Assembly: GCF_018687715.1 (NCBI RefSeq)
Contig: NC_056767.1
Span: 1,426,001 to 1,490,000, forward strand
DNA: 64,000 nt
Direction: 5' to 3'
Origin: Carya illinoinensis
Taxonomy: Eukaryota; Streptophyta; Magnoliopsida; Fagales; Juglandaceae
Shown: positions 54,336 to 64,000 of the stretch, piece after piece
Layout of the letters: each line of letters opens with the position of its first letter
Position numbering within the stretch: the first letter of the stretch is position 1
Program-made: the position numbers and the translations under genes
Notes under the pieces: generated by a model
What the model saw: only the letters and a program-made list of their open reading frames with translations
Databases searched by the model: none
Told to the model about the DNA's origin: nothing

Positions 54336-55159
54336 AAGCTACGCCCACCCATCAAGTAAATGTGGGGTCCAGTACAAGGTTGCAAGTGTTGAATGTGACA
54401 TGTGTGCATAGTGTTTGATCTCCATTAATTGTTAGGTAACTGGAAACGCCAATACACTACATGGATATAATTTGGATTCTATAACAAAATATTCATTAAG
54501 ATTCATTGAATAAGAAAGAATAAGAATGAAATGCCAATACACCCAAGCGGAGAGAATGTAATATCATCATCTCATATTAGCTCTTATGAGATTCAAAAAA
54601 GCAAGTCCAAAGGGAGCAGAGAGGAAAAAACAAAGAAAAAAGGAAAACAGAGTCCTAAACCGACATGTGCCAAGGGTGAACAATAGCCTACGAGACATTG
54701 TTTACCATTTACAATTCACAATTACAGATAAAAGAAGTATTCCATTGAAACAGAAAATAGATGTGAATTGGAACAAAACCATGATGAAAAAAGGAAGAAG
54801 GAAAATTTTCTGGTACTAACCTCTACGGCCTCCTCTAGGAAGAAGGAAATGCAGAGCGATATTTAGCAAAGTGCCATATCTCAACTTATATGAGTCTAAA
54901 CACCTTCCACAAGAAAATGAGGATTGGTTCTTTCTTGGCAATTTTTGTCAATGATGTTCTTTTCTTCACATGCATTCCTATCTTCCTTGCAAACCAATCT
55001 TAAGCAAGGATTTATTCTTTTCTTCACATGACTTAACCAGAGGAGATGATTGTCTTTTATCAAAATTTGAGATGAAAACAGCAAACAGTTTTTCATATTT
55101 TGGTTGGCTGCATCACATTCAAATTCTCGTTGGGTCTAATGTATATATTCTCAGCTATT
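54336..55159. other. Spacer with NLR-flank-like copy, no gene
   Basis: 54430-54880 resembles 29810-30560. The remainder, to the copia element, has no supported frame. Confidence 0.5.
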
Positions 55160-55164
55160 GTGAG

Positions 55165-55452
55165 TGTGAGAAGTAGAGGCGAGAGCATTTGAACTCTATT
55201 CGAATATTTTCATTGATATGAATTACAGTGTATAGTCTTGCTTTTATAGACACAAGCTAAGGTGTATATACACTAGAGAAGAGAATAAAAGAAGCAAAGA
55301 ATAAAAACTTATTGCATAACAGAATGTACTAGCACTAGCTGTCACTAGCAGCAAATGATTCTCTTGAATCTTCCGTTGTTGTGGTGGAACTTTCCAGGGT
55401 ATGAGATGAGCCATTATGCTTGTGAGGTGATTTTGTGCAGGTCAGGTTAATA
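55165..55452 (-). repeat. copia 3' LTR
   Basis: 288 bp, one mismatch to the 5' LTR. The gag-pol frame ends 118 bases inside it. Confidence 0.95.
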
Positions 55453-58400
55453 TCCCCCCTCGAGTCCACTGGGGGTGCAATCACAGTGAGACTCGTCCGA
55501 AAAGTAGTGAATTTGTCTGCTACCAATGGCTTAGTAAATATGTCGGCTAACTGATCCTTACTGCTACAAAAAGAAATCTGAAGTGATTTGGCAGCAACTC
55601 TGTCTCTAACAAAATGGAAATCGATGTCCATGTGTTTAGTCCGAGAATGATAAACTGGATTTGCAGTGAGGTATGTGGCTCCTAAGTTATCGCACCACAA
55701 AATGGGAGCTTGAGGCAGAGAGAAGCCAAGTTCTTTAATGAGAGTTTGTAACCAAATGAGTTCAGCAGCAGTATTAGACAAGGCTTTGTATTCTGCCTCA
55801 GTGCTTGATCGAGCCACTGTCTTTTGTTTTTTTGAGCTCCATGAGATGAGATGAGTTCCCAAAAATATGCAAAAGCCCCATGTGGATCTTCTGTCATCTG
55901 GGCAGCCTGCCCAGTCTGCATCAGAGTATGCATGAAGGTTGAAGTTTGATTTGTAAGGGAAGAACAGACCATGATGGAGGGATTGTTTGAGGTATCTAAG
56001 TATACGTTTAACTGCTGTCCAGTGGCTGAGTTTCGGGTCATGCATGAATTGACATACTCTGTTTACAGAGTAAGATAGGTCTGGTCGGGTTAAAGAAAGG
56101 TATTGCAAGCTTCCTACTACACTTCTAAATAAAGTAACATCATCAAAGGATGGAGCATCGAATTTGGACAGTTTGGTAGAGGCTGACATGGGTGAAGAAA
56201 TAGGATTTGCCTCAAGCATTCGGGTCTTTGCTAAAATATCAGTAATGTATTTCTTTTGAGTAAGGCAAATTCCAGTTGGCAAGTAGTTAAGTTCAAGACC
56301 CAAAAAGTATGATAATTGGCCCAAATCAGAAACGGGAAAAACATGCTGAAGTGCAGAAAGAAGACTTTCAATAGCAACTGGAGAGGAGGAGGTAATTACC
56401 ATGTCGTCGACATAGACGAGGACGAAAATGTGAAGACCAGTTTGGTTGAGAATAAACAGAGAGGGATCACCTTGTGATGCTGAAAATCCATACTGAAGAA
56501 GCCATGAGCTCAGTCGAGCAAACCAGGCTCGGGGTGACTGTTTGAGCCCATAGATGGCTTTGTTGAGCTTGCAGATGTGATTGGGCTTTTGAGGATCGAC
56601 GAATCCGGGAGGTTGCTGCATGAAGACTGTCTCAGTCAGATCACCGTGGAGAAAGGCGTTTTGAATGTCAATCTGCCGAAGGGGCCACGCCTGTGAGATG
56701 GCTATGGAAAGCACAAGTCGGATGGTTGAAGGCTTTACAACCGGACTGAAAGTTTCCGTATAGTCGATTCCGGGCTGTTGGTGGAAACCTTTGGCGACGA
56801 GACGGGCTTTTCTCCGTTCGATTGAGCCATCTGAATGTAGCTTGGTTCGGTAAACCCACCTGCATCCAACGACGTTAGTGGCACTAGAGGATGGAACCAG
56901 ATTCCATGTATGAGTACGAACAAGGGCGTCGATTTCTCGAGACATGGCTTCACGCCATTCGGTGAATTTTGAGGTGGAAGAGAAGGTGGATGGTTCATCG
57001 GGAACAGTGGTGGTGGAGAGGAAGCATTTTCGAGGAGGGTAGGGAATGGTTCCGTCAGTGAATTGCCGTGGTTTGGAGGAGTTGGTGTGGGATCTTGTTA
57101 TGATCGGAGGTCGAGAAGAATTTGGGGGAGGATTCTGCAGTTGAGTGAGAGTGGGGTTCGAAGAGGACGATGCTTCCGGTTCATGGGTTGGGTTAGAGGG
57201 TTGGGCTTGGCTATGAGTTTGAGGTGAGTTAAGGGGCTGGTTTGAAGTGGGCTGTGTGATATTAGAAGGGTTTTGTGGGAATTGATCCTGAGTTGGGGAA
57301 TGATTTGGGTAAGATTGGGGAATGGGAGGGCCCGGGCCGAGGATTGATTTTGGGAAGATTGGGAGATTTGTAGTGGAAGGGGTGATGGGTGTTACGGAGG
57401 ATGTATTAGAATATGGAAAATTATTTTTAGAGAAAGTTACGTCACGTGAGATGTAAAGCCGGTGATTTTTTGTGTCAAGACATTTGTATCCTTTGTGAGA
57501 CGAACTGTATCCAAGGAATAGACAAGGAGTGGAACGGAAACTTAGTTTATGATGGTTGTAGGGTCGAAGGTTTGGCCAGCACAAACATCCAAAAATTTTG
57601 AGAAATTTATAGTCGGGTTGTTTGTGATAAACCATAGAATATGGTGATTTGTTGTTCAGGACAGGCGTAGGGAGAAGATTAATTAGATATGTTGCTGTTT
57701 CAAAGGCGTCACTCCAAAAGGATAATGGTAGTGAGGCTTGGGAGAGAAGTGTAAGACCGGTTTCAACAATGTGTCTGTGTTTGCGTTCTACGAGTCCATT
57801 TTGTTGATGGGTATGGGGACACGAGAATCGATGAGAAATGCCAAGTGTTTTGCACAATGTGGTTAGGGGACGGAATTCACCTCCAGCATCAGTTTGAATG
57901 GTAATGATTTTAGAATTAAAAAATCGTTCGGCGAATTTGATGAAATTAGAGAAAGTGTGCAACACATCTGATTTGAGTTTAATGGGAAAACACCAAGTAA
58001 ATCTGGTAAAGTGGTCTACAATAGATAAGTAATAAGAAAAGCCATTTCTAGAAAGTAAAGGGGCTGGACCCCATACATCAGCCCAAAGTAATTGTAAAGG
58101 CCCATTGGTCCGAGTGGTGCTTGCAGGGAAAGGAAGCTGTCGAGCTTTGGCTAAGGGACAATCGGGACAAGAGAAGCTGGAGTCACTTGGGAAAAAGGGC
58201 AAACGGTTGTTATGCACGATGCGTGAGACGAGATCAAGAGAAGGGTGCCCCATGCGTTTGTGCCATTGACTGAGAGATACTTTTTCGCCGATGTGGGTGG
58301 AGGGAGCAGAGGAGAAAGAAGCTGGAGGAAAGTGATAGAGGCCATCACGAAGAGGACCGTTGATGAGGAGCGAGTTGGTCACCTTGTCCTTCACCAGAAA

Positions 58401-59645
58401 AAAATCAGAGTGAAATTCAAAGAAGCAAGAGTTATCTTTGCAGAATTGAGAAACGGAAATTAAATTCTTTGTAATGGAAGGAACATGCAACAAGTTATGG
58501 AGTTGAAAGGAAGAAACAGAGGTTTGAAGGGAAGAATCACCAATGTTGCTGATGGGTAAACCACTGCCATTTCCTACTCGAATTTGTTCATTACCACCAT
58601 ACGGTTCTGATGAAATATTGAGGTTGGATAAATCGTGTGTAATATGGTGGGTGGCTGCGGAGTCGGGGTACCATGTGGAATTGGTGAAAGCTGAGGGTGT
58701 GGTGTAATTTGCAGAGAAGGAACGTGGGGGCTCATATTGGTAGGCATGGTCAAAACGGTAATGGCACTGGAGAGCAATGTGACCAGGTTTGTTGCAAACC
58801 TGGCATGTGGGTCGATTTGAGTTGTAATTGGATGGGTTTGGATGGGTGGAGGAACGGCCTCTGTTTGGTGAAAAACGACCTCTTCCTCTGCTGGAACGAC
58901 CTCCTCGAAATGAGTTTGAAGATCTACCTTTCTGATCACGAGAAGTTAAATGGGCAGATGGTTCGAATGGATTAGTGGAATGGTTGGAGTAATGTTGGGA
59001 GAGATGGGATGTGCGATTCTCGTGAATGAGAAGAAGGTGGTATAGCTCATGTGAGGTGATAGGGTCAGATCTAGTTGTTATAGAGGTGACAAAGGTTTCA
59101 TAGGAGGGACCGAGTCCATTGAGTAGATAGGTAACAAATTCTTTATCAGAGGTGGGATTTCCAGTGGCAGATAGAGTATCTGAAAGCATGTGAGCTTTGC
59201 TATAGTACTCTAATATGGATTGATCACCACGAAACAAATTGGTGAGTTGAAAGCGTATTTGGAATTCTTTGGCCTGAGAAAGAGAGCTGAACATGGACTC
59301 AAGAGTGAGCCATAGTTCACGAGAAGTTCGAGAGGCAATGACATAGTTGACGATTGGGTCGGTAAGAGAGGAAAACAGGACGCTTAGGATTAATTGGTCA
59401 GTTTTAATCCAAGAGAGGTAATCCGGGTTGGGTGACTGGGTAGAGACTTCAGTAGCAGGAAGTGTAGCAAAAGGTGGAGGGTGTGTGCCATCTACATAAG
59501 AGAAGAGGTCTTGGCCTCGAAGATAGGCAGAGATTTGGACTCGCCATGACAGATAATTATCGGGGTTGAGCTTTATGGTGACTACATGAGAGAAGGAGGA
59601 GATGGAGGTAGGAGGTGCAGAGGACTTTTCAGGTCCTGAAGCCAT
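55335..59645 (-). CDS. copia Gag-Pol polyprotein
   Basis: Single frame from ATG 59645. Gag (retrotran_gag/UBN2-like, about 1-230) is followed by an arginine-glycine-rich stretch and a CCHC knuckle at residues 281-294 (CQVCNKPGHIALQC). The aspartic protease has its active-site DSA at 328-330. Integrase follows: the zinc-binding HKRMGHPS ... CPDCPLAKA, then D (ADVWGP), D (TDAGGEF) and E (HQQNGLVERKHR). Reverse transcriptase has RLVAKGFHQQPGIDY, QIDIQNAFLHGDL and YVDDMVI; RNase H has SDADWAGC, EAEYKAL and LWCDN. The order PR-INT-RT-RH defines copia. The last ~40 codons lie inside the 3' LTR. Confidence 0.96.
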   Translation of the reverse strand: MASGPEKSSAPPTSISSFSHVVTIKLNPDNYLSWRVQISAYLRGQDLFSYVDGTHPPPFATLPATEVSTQSPNPDYLSWIKTDQLILSVLFSSLTDPIVNYVIASRTSRELWLTLESMFSSLSQAKEFQIRFQLTNLFRGDQSILEYYSKAHMLSDTLSATGNPTSDKEFVTYLLNGLGPSYETFVTSITTRSDPITSHELYHLLLIHENRTSHLSQHYSNHSTNPFEPSAHLTSRDQKGRSSNSFRGGRSSRGRGRFSPNRGRSSTHPNPSNYNSNRPTCQVCNKPGHIALQCHYRFDHAYQYEPPRSFSANYTTPSAFTNSTWYPDSAATHHITHDLSNLNISSEPYGGNEQIRVGNGSGLPISNIGDSSLQTSVSSFQLHNLLHVPSITKNLISVSQFCKDNSCFFEFHSDFFLVKDKVTNSLLINGPLRDGLYHFPPASFSSAPSTHIGEKVSLSQWHKRMGHPSLDLVSRIVHNNRLPFFPSDSSFSCPDCPLAKARQLPFPASTTRTNGPLQLLWADVWGPAPLLSRNGFSYYLSIVDHFTRFTWCFPIKLKSDVLHTFSNFIKFAERFFNSKIITIQTDAGGEFRPLTTLCKTLGISHRFSCPHTHQQNGLVERKHRHIVETGLTLLSQASLPLSFWSDAFETATYLINLLPTPVLNNKSPYSMVYHKQPDYKFLKIFGCLCWPNLRPYNHHKLSFRSTPCLFLGYSSSHKGYKCLDTKNHRLYISRDVTFSKNNFPYSNTSSVTPITPSTTNLPIFPKSILGPGPPIPQSYPNHSPTQDQFPQNPSNITQPTSNQPLNSPQTHSQAQPSNPTHEPEASSSSNPTLTQLQNPPPNSSRPPIITRSHTNSSKPRQFTDGTIPYPPRKCFLSTTTVPDEPSTFSSTSKFTEWREAMSREIDALVRTHTWNLVPSSSATNVVGCRWVYRTKLHSDGSIERRKARLVAKGFHQQPGIDYTETFSPVVKPSTIRLVLSIAISQAWPLRQIDIQNAFLHGDLTETVFMQQPPGFVDPQKPNHICKLNKAIYGLKQSPRAWFARLSSWLLQYGFSASQGDPSLFILNQTGLHIFVLVYVDDMVITSSSPVAIESLLSALQHVFPVSDLGQLSYFLGLELNYLPTGICLTQKKYITDILAKTRMLEANPISSPMSASTKLSKFDAPSFDDVTLFRSVVGSLQYLSLTRPDLSYSVNRVCQFMHDPKLSHWTAVKRILRYLKQSLHHGLFFPYKSNFNLHAYSDADWAGCPDDRRSTWGFCIFLGTHLISWSSKKQKTVARSSTEAEYKALSNTAAELIWLQTLIKELGFSLPQAPILWCDNLGATYLTANPVYHSRTKHMDIDFHFVRDRVAAKSLQISFCSSKDQLADIFTKPLVADKFTTFRTSLTVIAPPVDSRGDINLTCTKSPHKHNGSSHTLESSTTTTEDSRESFAASDS
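55453..55464 (-). promoter_or_regulatory. Polypurine tract
   Basis: ctcgagggggga immediately upstream of the 3' LTR; it lies inside the gag-pol frame. Confidence 0.85.
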
Positions 59646-59679
59646 TGTAGAAGATGGATCAAGAGACTGCTAGTCAGCA

Positions 59680-59691
59680 GCTCTGATACCA
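59680..59691 (-). promoter_or_regulatory. Primer-binding site
   Basis: tggtatcagagc in element orientation, the usual initiator-Met tRNA complement of plant copia elements, immediately next to the 5' LTR. Confidence 0.9.
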
Positions 59692-59979
59692 TGTGAGAAG
59701 TAGAGGCGAGAGCATTTGAACTCTATTCGAATATTTTCATTGATATGAATTACAGTGTATAGTCTTGCTTTTATAGACACAAGCTAAGGTGTATATACAC
59801 TAGAGAAGAGAATAAAAGAAGCAGAGAATAAAAACTTATTGCATAACAGAATGTACTAGCACTAGCTGTCACTAGCAGCAAATGATTCTCTTGAATCTTC
59901 CGTTGTTGTGGTGGAACTTTCCAGGGTATGAGATGAGCCATTATGCTTGTGAGGTGATTTTGTGCAGGTCAGGTTAATA
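59692..59979 (-). repeat. copia 5' LTR
   Basis: 288 bp; in element orientation starts tattaacctgacc and ends cttctcaca. Differs from the other LTR by g instead of a in the gaagcagagaat string. Confidence 0.95.
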
Positions 59980-59984
59980 GTGAG

Positions 59985-61048
59985 TTCCTTCCAATTTACA
60001 AGGCAGTATGCAGTTTCCAGAATTGGAGACGACCATGTCCATTTAATAATCATTTTCCTACTAATTAATCTCTCAATCAAATGCCAAAATGCACGACCAT
60101 CTCATTTCTATTTAAGTTTATGTGGATATATGAGTTTCACTTTAAATGCTAAATTGTGTTGCTTAGTTCGATCTTTCCTCTTCTTATACATTACATGTAT
60201 GCAACCCCCATATGCATGTCAATGTAACATCCTGAAAAACATTAGACGAATATAGCCTGACAATTGTGCGTTTAATGAAACATATACACACAAAATGACT
60301 AATTAAATTGTAGTGCCATCATGAGCTCTTCCTTACAACCAATGATAAAAAACAAAAAACAGGGGACAAGGGAAAAGGGGTTGGTTGAGAAAATAATGTC
60401 CATCACAAGTACAAATAGTTGCCTACCTGCACCGTAGAGTGCTTCAACCCTCCTAGATAGAGTACATGAGAAAAATGAATAATTGCTTCAGTTATTTGCT
60501 TATTTTTTCGGTTCTAGTAGGCCAATTGGAGAAGTTCAATCTTTTATGTGGTGCCAATCCTACTTATGACTTCATCTGTCTCATTAACGTAATCAAATTT
60601 CGAGTTACAGAAACCCTATGACATACCTCTCGAGCAACAATACATTTATGTTAATGGGGTTCACAGATTGTGGGTCTATGCTGATGTAAAGTCACAACCA
60701 TAGTAGTCATACCCAGCCAAACACTGAGATACGAATTAAGTTTTGAGTCTCGCCCTTTTTTCTCCATATTCGTATAGTTCAAGATCTCGAGGTCTTAATT
60801 TAGAAAGAGATATGACGTATGAATTGGGCCCATATAGTGTTGTAAGGCCCACTTTGTGTGTATCTTTTTCTCACTGGAGACTCTCAAGAACTTGAAGATA
60901 AGCATGTTCCCATGATGTATGTGGTATCTACGTTTATGAGTCAATGCATATTGGCCGTGAATTACATCTTAATGCTCAAAATTGCAGAGACACTAAACTG
61001 CCTTTTCCTTTTGTTAGGGGCTTGACTATTTATCTAGAGTGTGGCTAG
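59985..61048. other. Intergenic spacer, no gene
   Basis: Moderately AT-rich, no repeat or supported frame recognised. The frames at 59862-60080 and 59962-60255 only read through LTR or flank. Confidence 0.5.
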
Positions 61049-61056
61049 ATATTTAG

Positions 61057-61770
61057 TAGGGGTGCTACCCGCATCATGCGGGGCGGGTGCACCCCTTCCC
61101 CGCACCCCGCCCCCGCGGATGAATATTTCATCCGCACCCCGCCCCCGTGAGGCGGGGGCGGGGCCCCCCGCTCCGGTGCCGGGGGGGCGGGGCGAACACC
61201 CCATCCGCCCCGCCCCCCGCCCACTTCAAGAATCCCATATTTCAATGGGCTTAAAAAAAAATTTTGTGTCTAAAAATATTATTTTTAGACCCAAATTATT
61301 ATATAATTAAATCTTAAATTAAAATTTATATATATAATAATAATTTAAAAACTAATAACATAAAAATTATGTTACTAATTTTTAAATTTGTTAAACTTGT
61401 TCACAAGAATCACAAGAGAGTGAGACTTGTTCATCACAAGCTTGCATATGCCATGGGCACCCTAGGCTTCATTTATATAGAACTCTAAGGCCATACAAGA
61501 GTCTTACTTGAGCAATGTGGGACTTAACAGAATATATTATATATATAAAATTTGTAAAATAAAAATATATATTTATAAATATAAAATATATATATTTATA
61601 AATATAAATATAAAATGCGGGGCGGGGTTGAGCCCTGCCTGCCCCCCACCCCCGCTTAGTGTTTTTCATGCGGGGCGGGGTCCCCCGCCCCGGCATGTGT
61701 GGTGCGGGGTACCCCGTCTGCCCATGCGGAGGCGGGGCGGACGGGGGCGGGTCCCCGCTGCCCACCCCTA
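61057..61770. mobile_element. hAT-like DNA element E3, 714 bp, GC-rich ends
   Basis: 8-bp duplication atatttag (61049-61056 and 61771-61778) and inverted ends taggggtg/caccccta. Both subterminal regions are packed with gcggggcggg-type units in both orientations, while the core (61250-61600) is AT-rich. No transposase. Same architecture as E2. Confidence 0.9.
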
Positions 61771-61991
61771 ATATTTAGAAAGTGCTAGATGATAATTAAG
61801 ACCAGTATGGCTAAATGAGCTTGTAACTTGAAACATATACTGTCGTGTGGATTGAAAAGCAAACGGAGGGTTTGTAATTGCTGAATGTCTAGTTGCAAAA
61901 CAAGAAGACTTTTTCTTTGTCTGAAATCTTCAAGTTAAAACAAAGAAATCCCCTATTACAAAGACAAATCAATTTTCATATCGATTACAAA

Positions 61992-61995
<4 letters not shown>

Positions 61996-62066
<71 letters not shown>
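61996..62066. repeat. (GA)n microsatellite, ~71 bp
   Basis: Uninterrupted GA/AG repeat of about 35 units. The overlapping open frames are repeat artefacts. Confidence 0.98.
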
Positions 62067-62068
<2 letters not shown>

Positions 62069-63059
62069 ATGACTAGTTCGGCACCAAGAGATATTTTTCT
62101 TTCCCCAATCCACCCGACTTGCATCCTAAAAACTAAGATAAGGCGCAATGTGCACCTTAAATCATCTTCAGCTTGAATGTGCAGTTTGTGGTTCATATTC
62201 AACTTTTTCAGTAATTTATGATACACATCACAAAAATGGTACACACTATCCTATTGTCCATGCTATGTTATGAAATACAAATCACTGATTTGGAAAGGTC
62301 TCTTACCTTCTTTGAATTGTTGTTGGTGGGTTGAAGTTCATCAATGTTTTATTTTCAATTTTTAAAGTCTTACTCTGTAGCCATACGGGGGAGGTTGTCC
62401 TAGCAAGCCATCTCTACATGGAAATGTCAGTCACGTACTTCTAATTTAATTAATTGATCTAACTTAAAAAAAAAAAAGTGATGGCAAATTGTTGTCACCA
62501 GTCTGCAATAAGTAAACAGCTGAATAAATCACTAAGGGAAATATCAACACGGAACTGCATAATTGTCCCGATATCGACTTCTACATATTATTCAAATTTT
62601 GTTGTACTCTATCCCCCAAAAGAACTGATCTCTGAAGAATGGAAAGATGGTCGTCCGACACTTATGTTGAATAAGAAAACATTTCGAGTTTTCTTGATGT
62701 TGAATCATGTTTTCAGAAATAGGAAGCAATCATATAATTCAATCATCCGGCTCTGAGATGTGAGGTTTTGCTCTAAGATTAAACTAGAGCTTGTCAACCC
62801 TTTTTCGGGAGTTTTGCTTAATGTTTACACAAATAGGAAACTAAGTAAAAAGGCTTTAGGGGTTAGGCACTTAGGCTTCTTTGTGCTCCAAGTTTAATTA
62901 GAGCTTGTAATTTCAATCTTCCCTTTAAGAATAGGCTACATATATCTTCTTAGATAGGAGAGAGAGAATATTTGAAATTCTGACTACCACAAACAATTAC
63001 CATATAAAATAAAAAAGGAGAGAGACAATACAAAAATACTAGTGTACAAGAGAAATAGA
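62067..63059. other. Spacer with a dispersed repeat copy
   Basis: 62775-62870 matches 3186-3290. A 92-codon frame at 62478-62756 has no recognised domain and no supporting context. Confidence 0.45.
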
Positions 63060-63835
63060 TAACTAACAGAAAATTAGAAGATTAGAAGAGGAGTAGAAAT
63101 ATGAGAATTGGTCAAAATTAGAAATTCACCTGCTATATCTGGAGACTTGGAACTTTCGAGATCTCCGAGAACATCACCTGAAATTTGAAGAGAATAACTT
63201 AGAGAATTTAGATTCTAAAAAGGAAACAAATATTCGATGGAGAAGAAGGTGGAGAGGAAGATTGATTCATCCCCTGAAAGCAAAGATAATCCATATATCA
63301 AAACAGCATCATGAAACTCAATTGGAAAAATGAATGTTTAGTTTCCAGTTTTCTAACATAAAAATGTAATGTAATATTTTCAATAACTTTATATGGATTA
63401 ATTGCATCTCTACAAATAGTTGAAGTAAAAATCTACCCATTAAGAAATGTTTGTCATAAAATGTAACGTACCTTTTCTTTGATTATGTTTTGTATTGTGG
63501 CATTGAGGTCTCCTTGTAGCAGTGGTTGAAAAGTTTCAGACTCCATCTACGCTCCATTTAGCTTAGGTGTTTTTGTACTTGTTGAAACCAACATTTTTAT
63601 TTCATCTAGGGTTGGCCACTCAAAAGCATAAAAACATTCTAATTTTGGTAAATTTATGAGCCAGAGGGTCTTCACTTGATAGAATGCAATCACATCTTTA
63701 TTCTCTTCATCTCCCCATTCTTTTGCAAGGATTTCTTCCATTTGTTTGCAGTCATGTACTTCTATTATTTCTAATTTCACAAGAAGTTTTGCTATGGATG
63801 GTGTGAATAAACATTTCAAACTATTACATATCTAT
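63060..63835 (-). pseudogene. NLR C, 3' end fragment
   Basis: Minus strand. C-terminal LRR coding at 63547-63835 ([41 protein letters not shown]), then the conserved end region around ttttctttgattatgttttg (63470-63495) and a 3' part resembling 12060-12140 (gaattggtcaaaattagaaattcacctgct). Homology to the other NLRs stops abruptly at about 63835, so this is a truncated copy. Confidence 0.75.
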
Positions 63836-64000
63836 ACTAGTATGTGTGAACCATATATGAAATAGATATATGCTATCATATTATGTATATGTATTAATAA
63901 TTTTTGTAGGCATATAATATATTGTTATTATGGATAAATATCAACTAGTTAGATATTAATTATTTATGAACTTTTAAAATCCTATACTTTAATAGAGATT
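63836..64000. other. AT-rich end of window, nothing seen
   Basis: No feature recognised beyond the break in NLR C. Confidence 0.5.

Larger units (their letters stand above)
55165..59979 (-). mobile_element. Ty1/copia LTR retrotransposon, complete and young
   Basis: 4815 bp, minus strand, flanked by 5-bp duplication gtgag (55160-55164 and 59980-59984). 288-bp LTRs at both ends differ at a single position. Primer-binding site 59680-59691 and polypurine tract 55453-55462 are in place. A single gag-pol frame of 1436 codons has no stop. Everything needed for transposition can be seen, so it may still be active. LTR ends are TA...CA in element orientation. Confidence 0.95.

Noticed and set aside
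58245..58975. Plus-strand frames in the copia element
   Set aside because: Antisense shadows of gag-pol with no domain.
61041..61310. Proline/glycine-rich frames in GC-rich ends of element E3
   Set aside because: They are translations of gcgggg repeats within a transposon end, open in several frames.
61994..62176. RERERE and SLSLSL frames
   Set aside because: Pure GA/CT microsatellite translations.
62478..62756. 92-codon plus-strand frame
   Set aside because: No recognised motif, no splice context and no homologous copy in the window; kept only as unsupported.

Overview
The window is nuclear DNA of a woody eudicot. It is AT-rich and dominated by transposable elements, with intron-split plant NLR disease-resistance genes and no prokaryotic-style operons. 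The kinds of repeats suggest Fagales, perhaps Juglandaceae (walnut/hickory); that is inference only. No gene here looks both host-derived and intact. The only complete long reading frames belong to retroelements.

Layout. 1-10.3 kb: two L1-type LINEs of one family lie head to head. The left copy is minus strand and cut by the window edge; the right copy is plus strand and nearly complete. A 2.8 kb piece with remnants of a split host gene sits between them. A 13-bp flank is shared by the 5' end of one LINE and the 3' end of the other, as expected if the segment between them was inverted by recombination. A second copy of part of the host piece lies at 10.8-11.6 kb. 12.2-19.9 kb: a minus-strand CC-NBS-LRR pseudogene, broken by two hAT-like DNA elements with exact 8-bp target duplications (15748-16679 and 17581-19342) and by frameshifts. 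Both hAT elements seem to carry pieces of host genes.

20-37 kb: AT-rich intergenic DNA made of segmental copies: a repeated module flanked by splice-site-like sequences, several short MITE-like repeats, a duplicated 0.8 kb block, and orphan NLR 3' ends. A compact LINE derivative (26413-28220) has 16-bp target duplications and an open frame joining endonuclease to RNase H with no reverse transcriptase. 37.5-45.9 kb: two tandem NLR pseudogenes about 3.85 kb apart, sharing two old DNA-element insertions. One of these shared insertions lies at the same P-loop-proximal codons that were hit independently in the first NLR.

46.7-54.3 kb: a fragment of an unrecognised gene, then a decayed LINE with a second LINE nested inside it. 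The inner LINE has the 5' inversion typical of twin priming. 55.2-60 kb: a young, intact Ty1/copia element with 288-bp LTRs differing at one base, an uninterrupted 1436-codon gag-pol frame, and LTR ends TA...CA rather than TG...CA. 61-62 kb: a GC-rich hAT-like element and a long GA microsatellite. 63.1-63.8 kb: the 3' end of a fourth NLR.

Taken together, this is an NLR cluster in decay. Tandem duplication, DNA transposons, LINEs and a copia element have successively rearranged it. The most informative signals are structural: the swapped target duplications, recurrent insertion at one NLR site, the RT-less LINE, the twin-primed LINE and the gene-capturing hAT elements.
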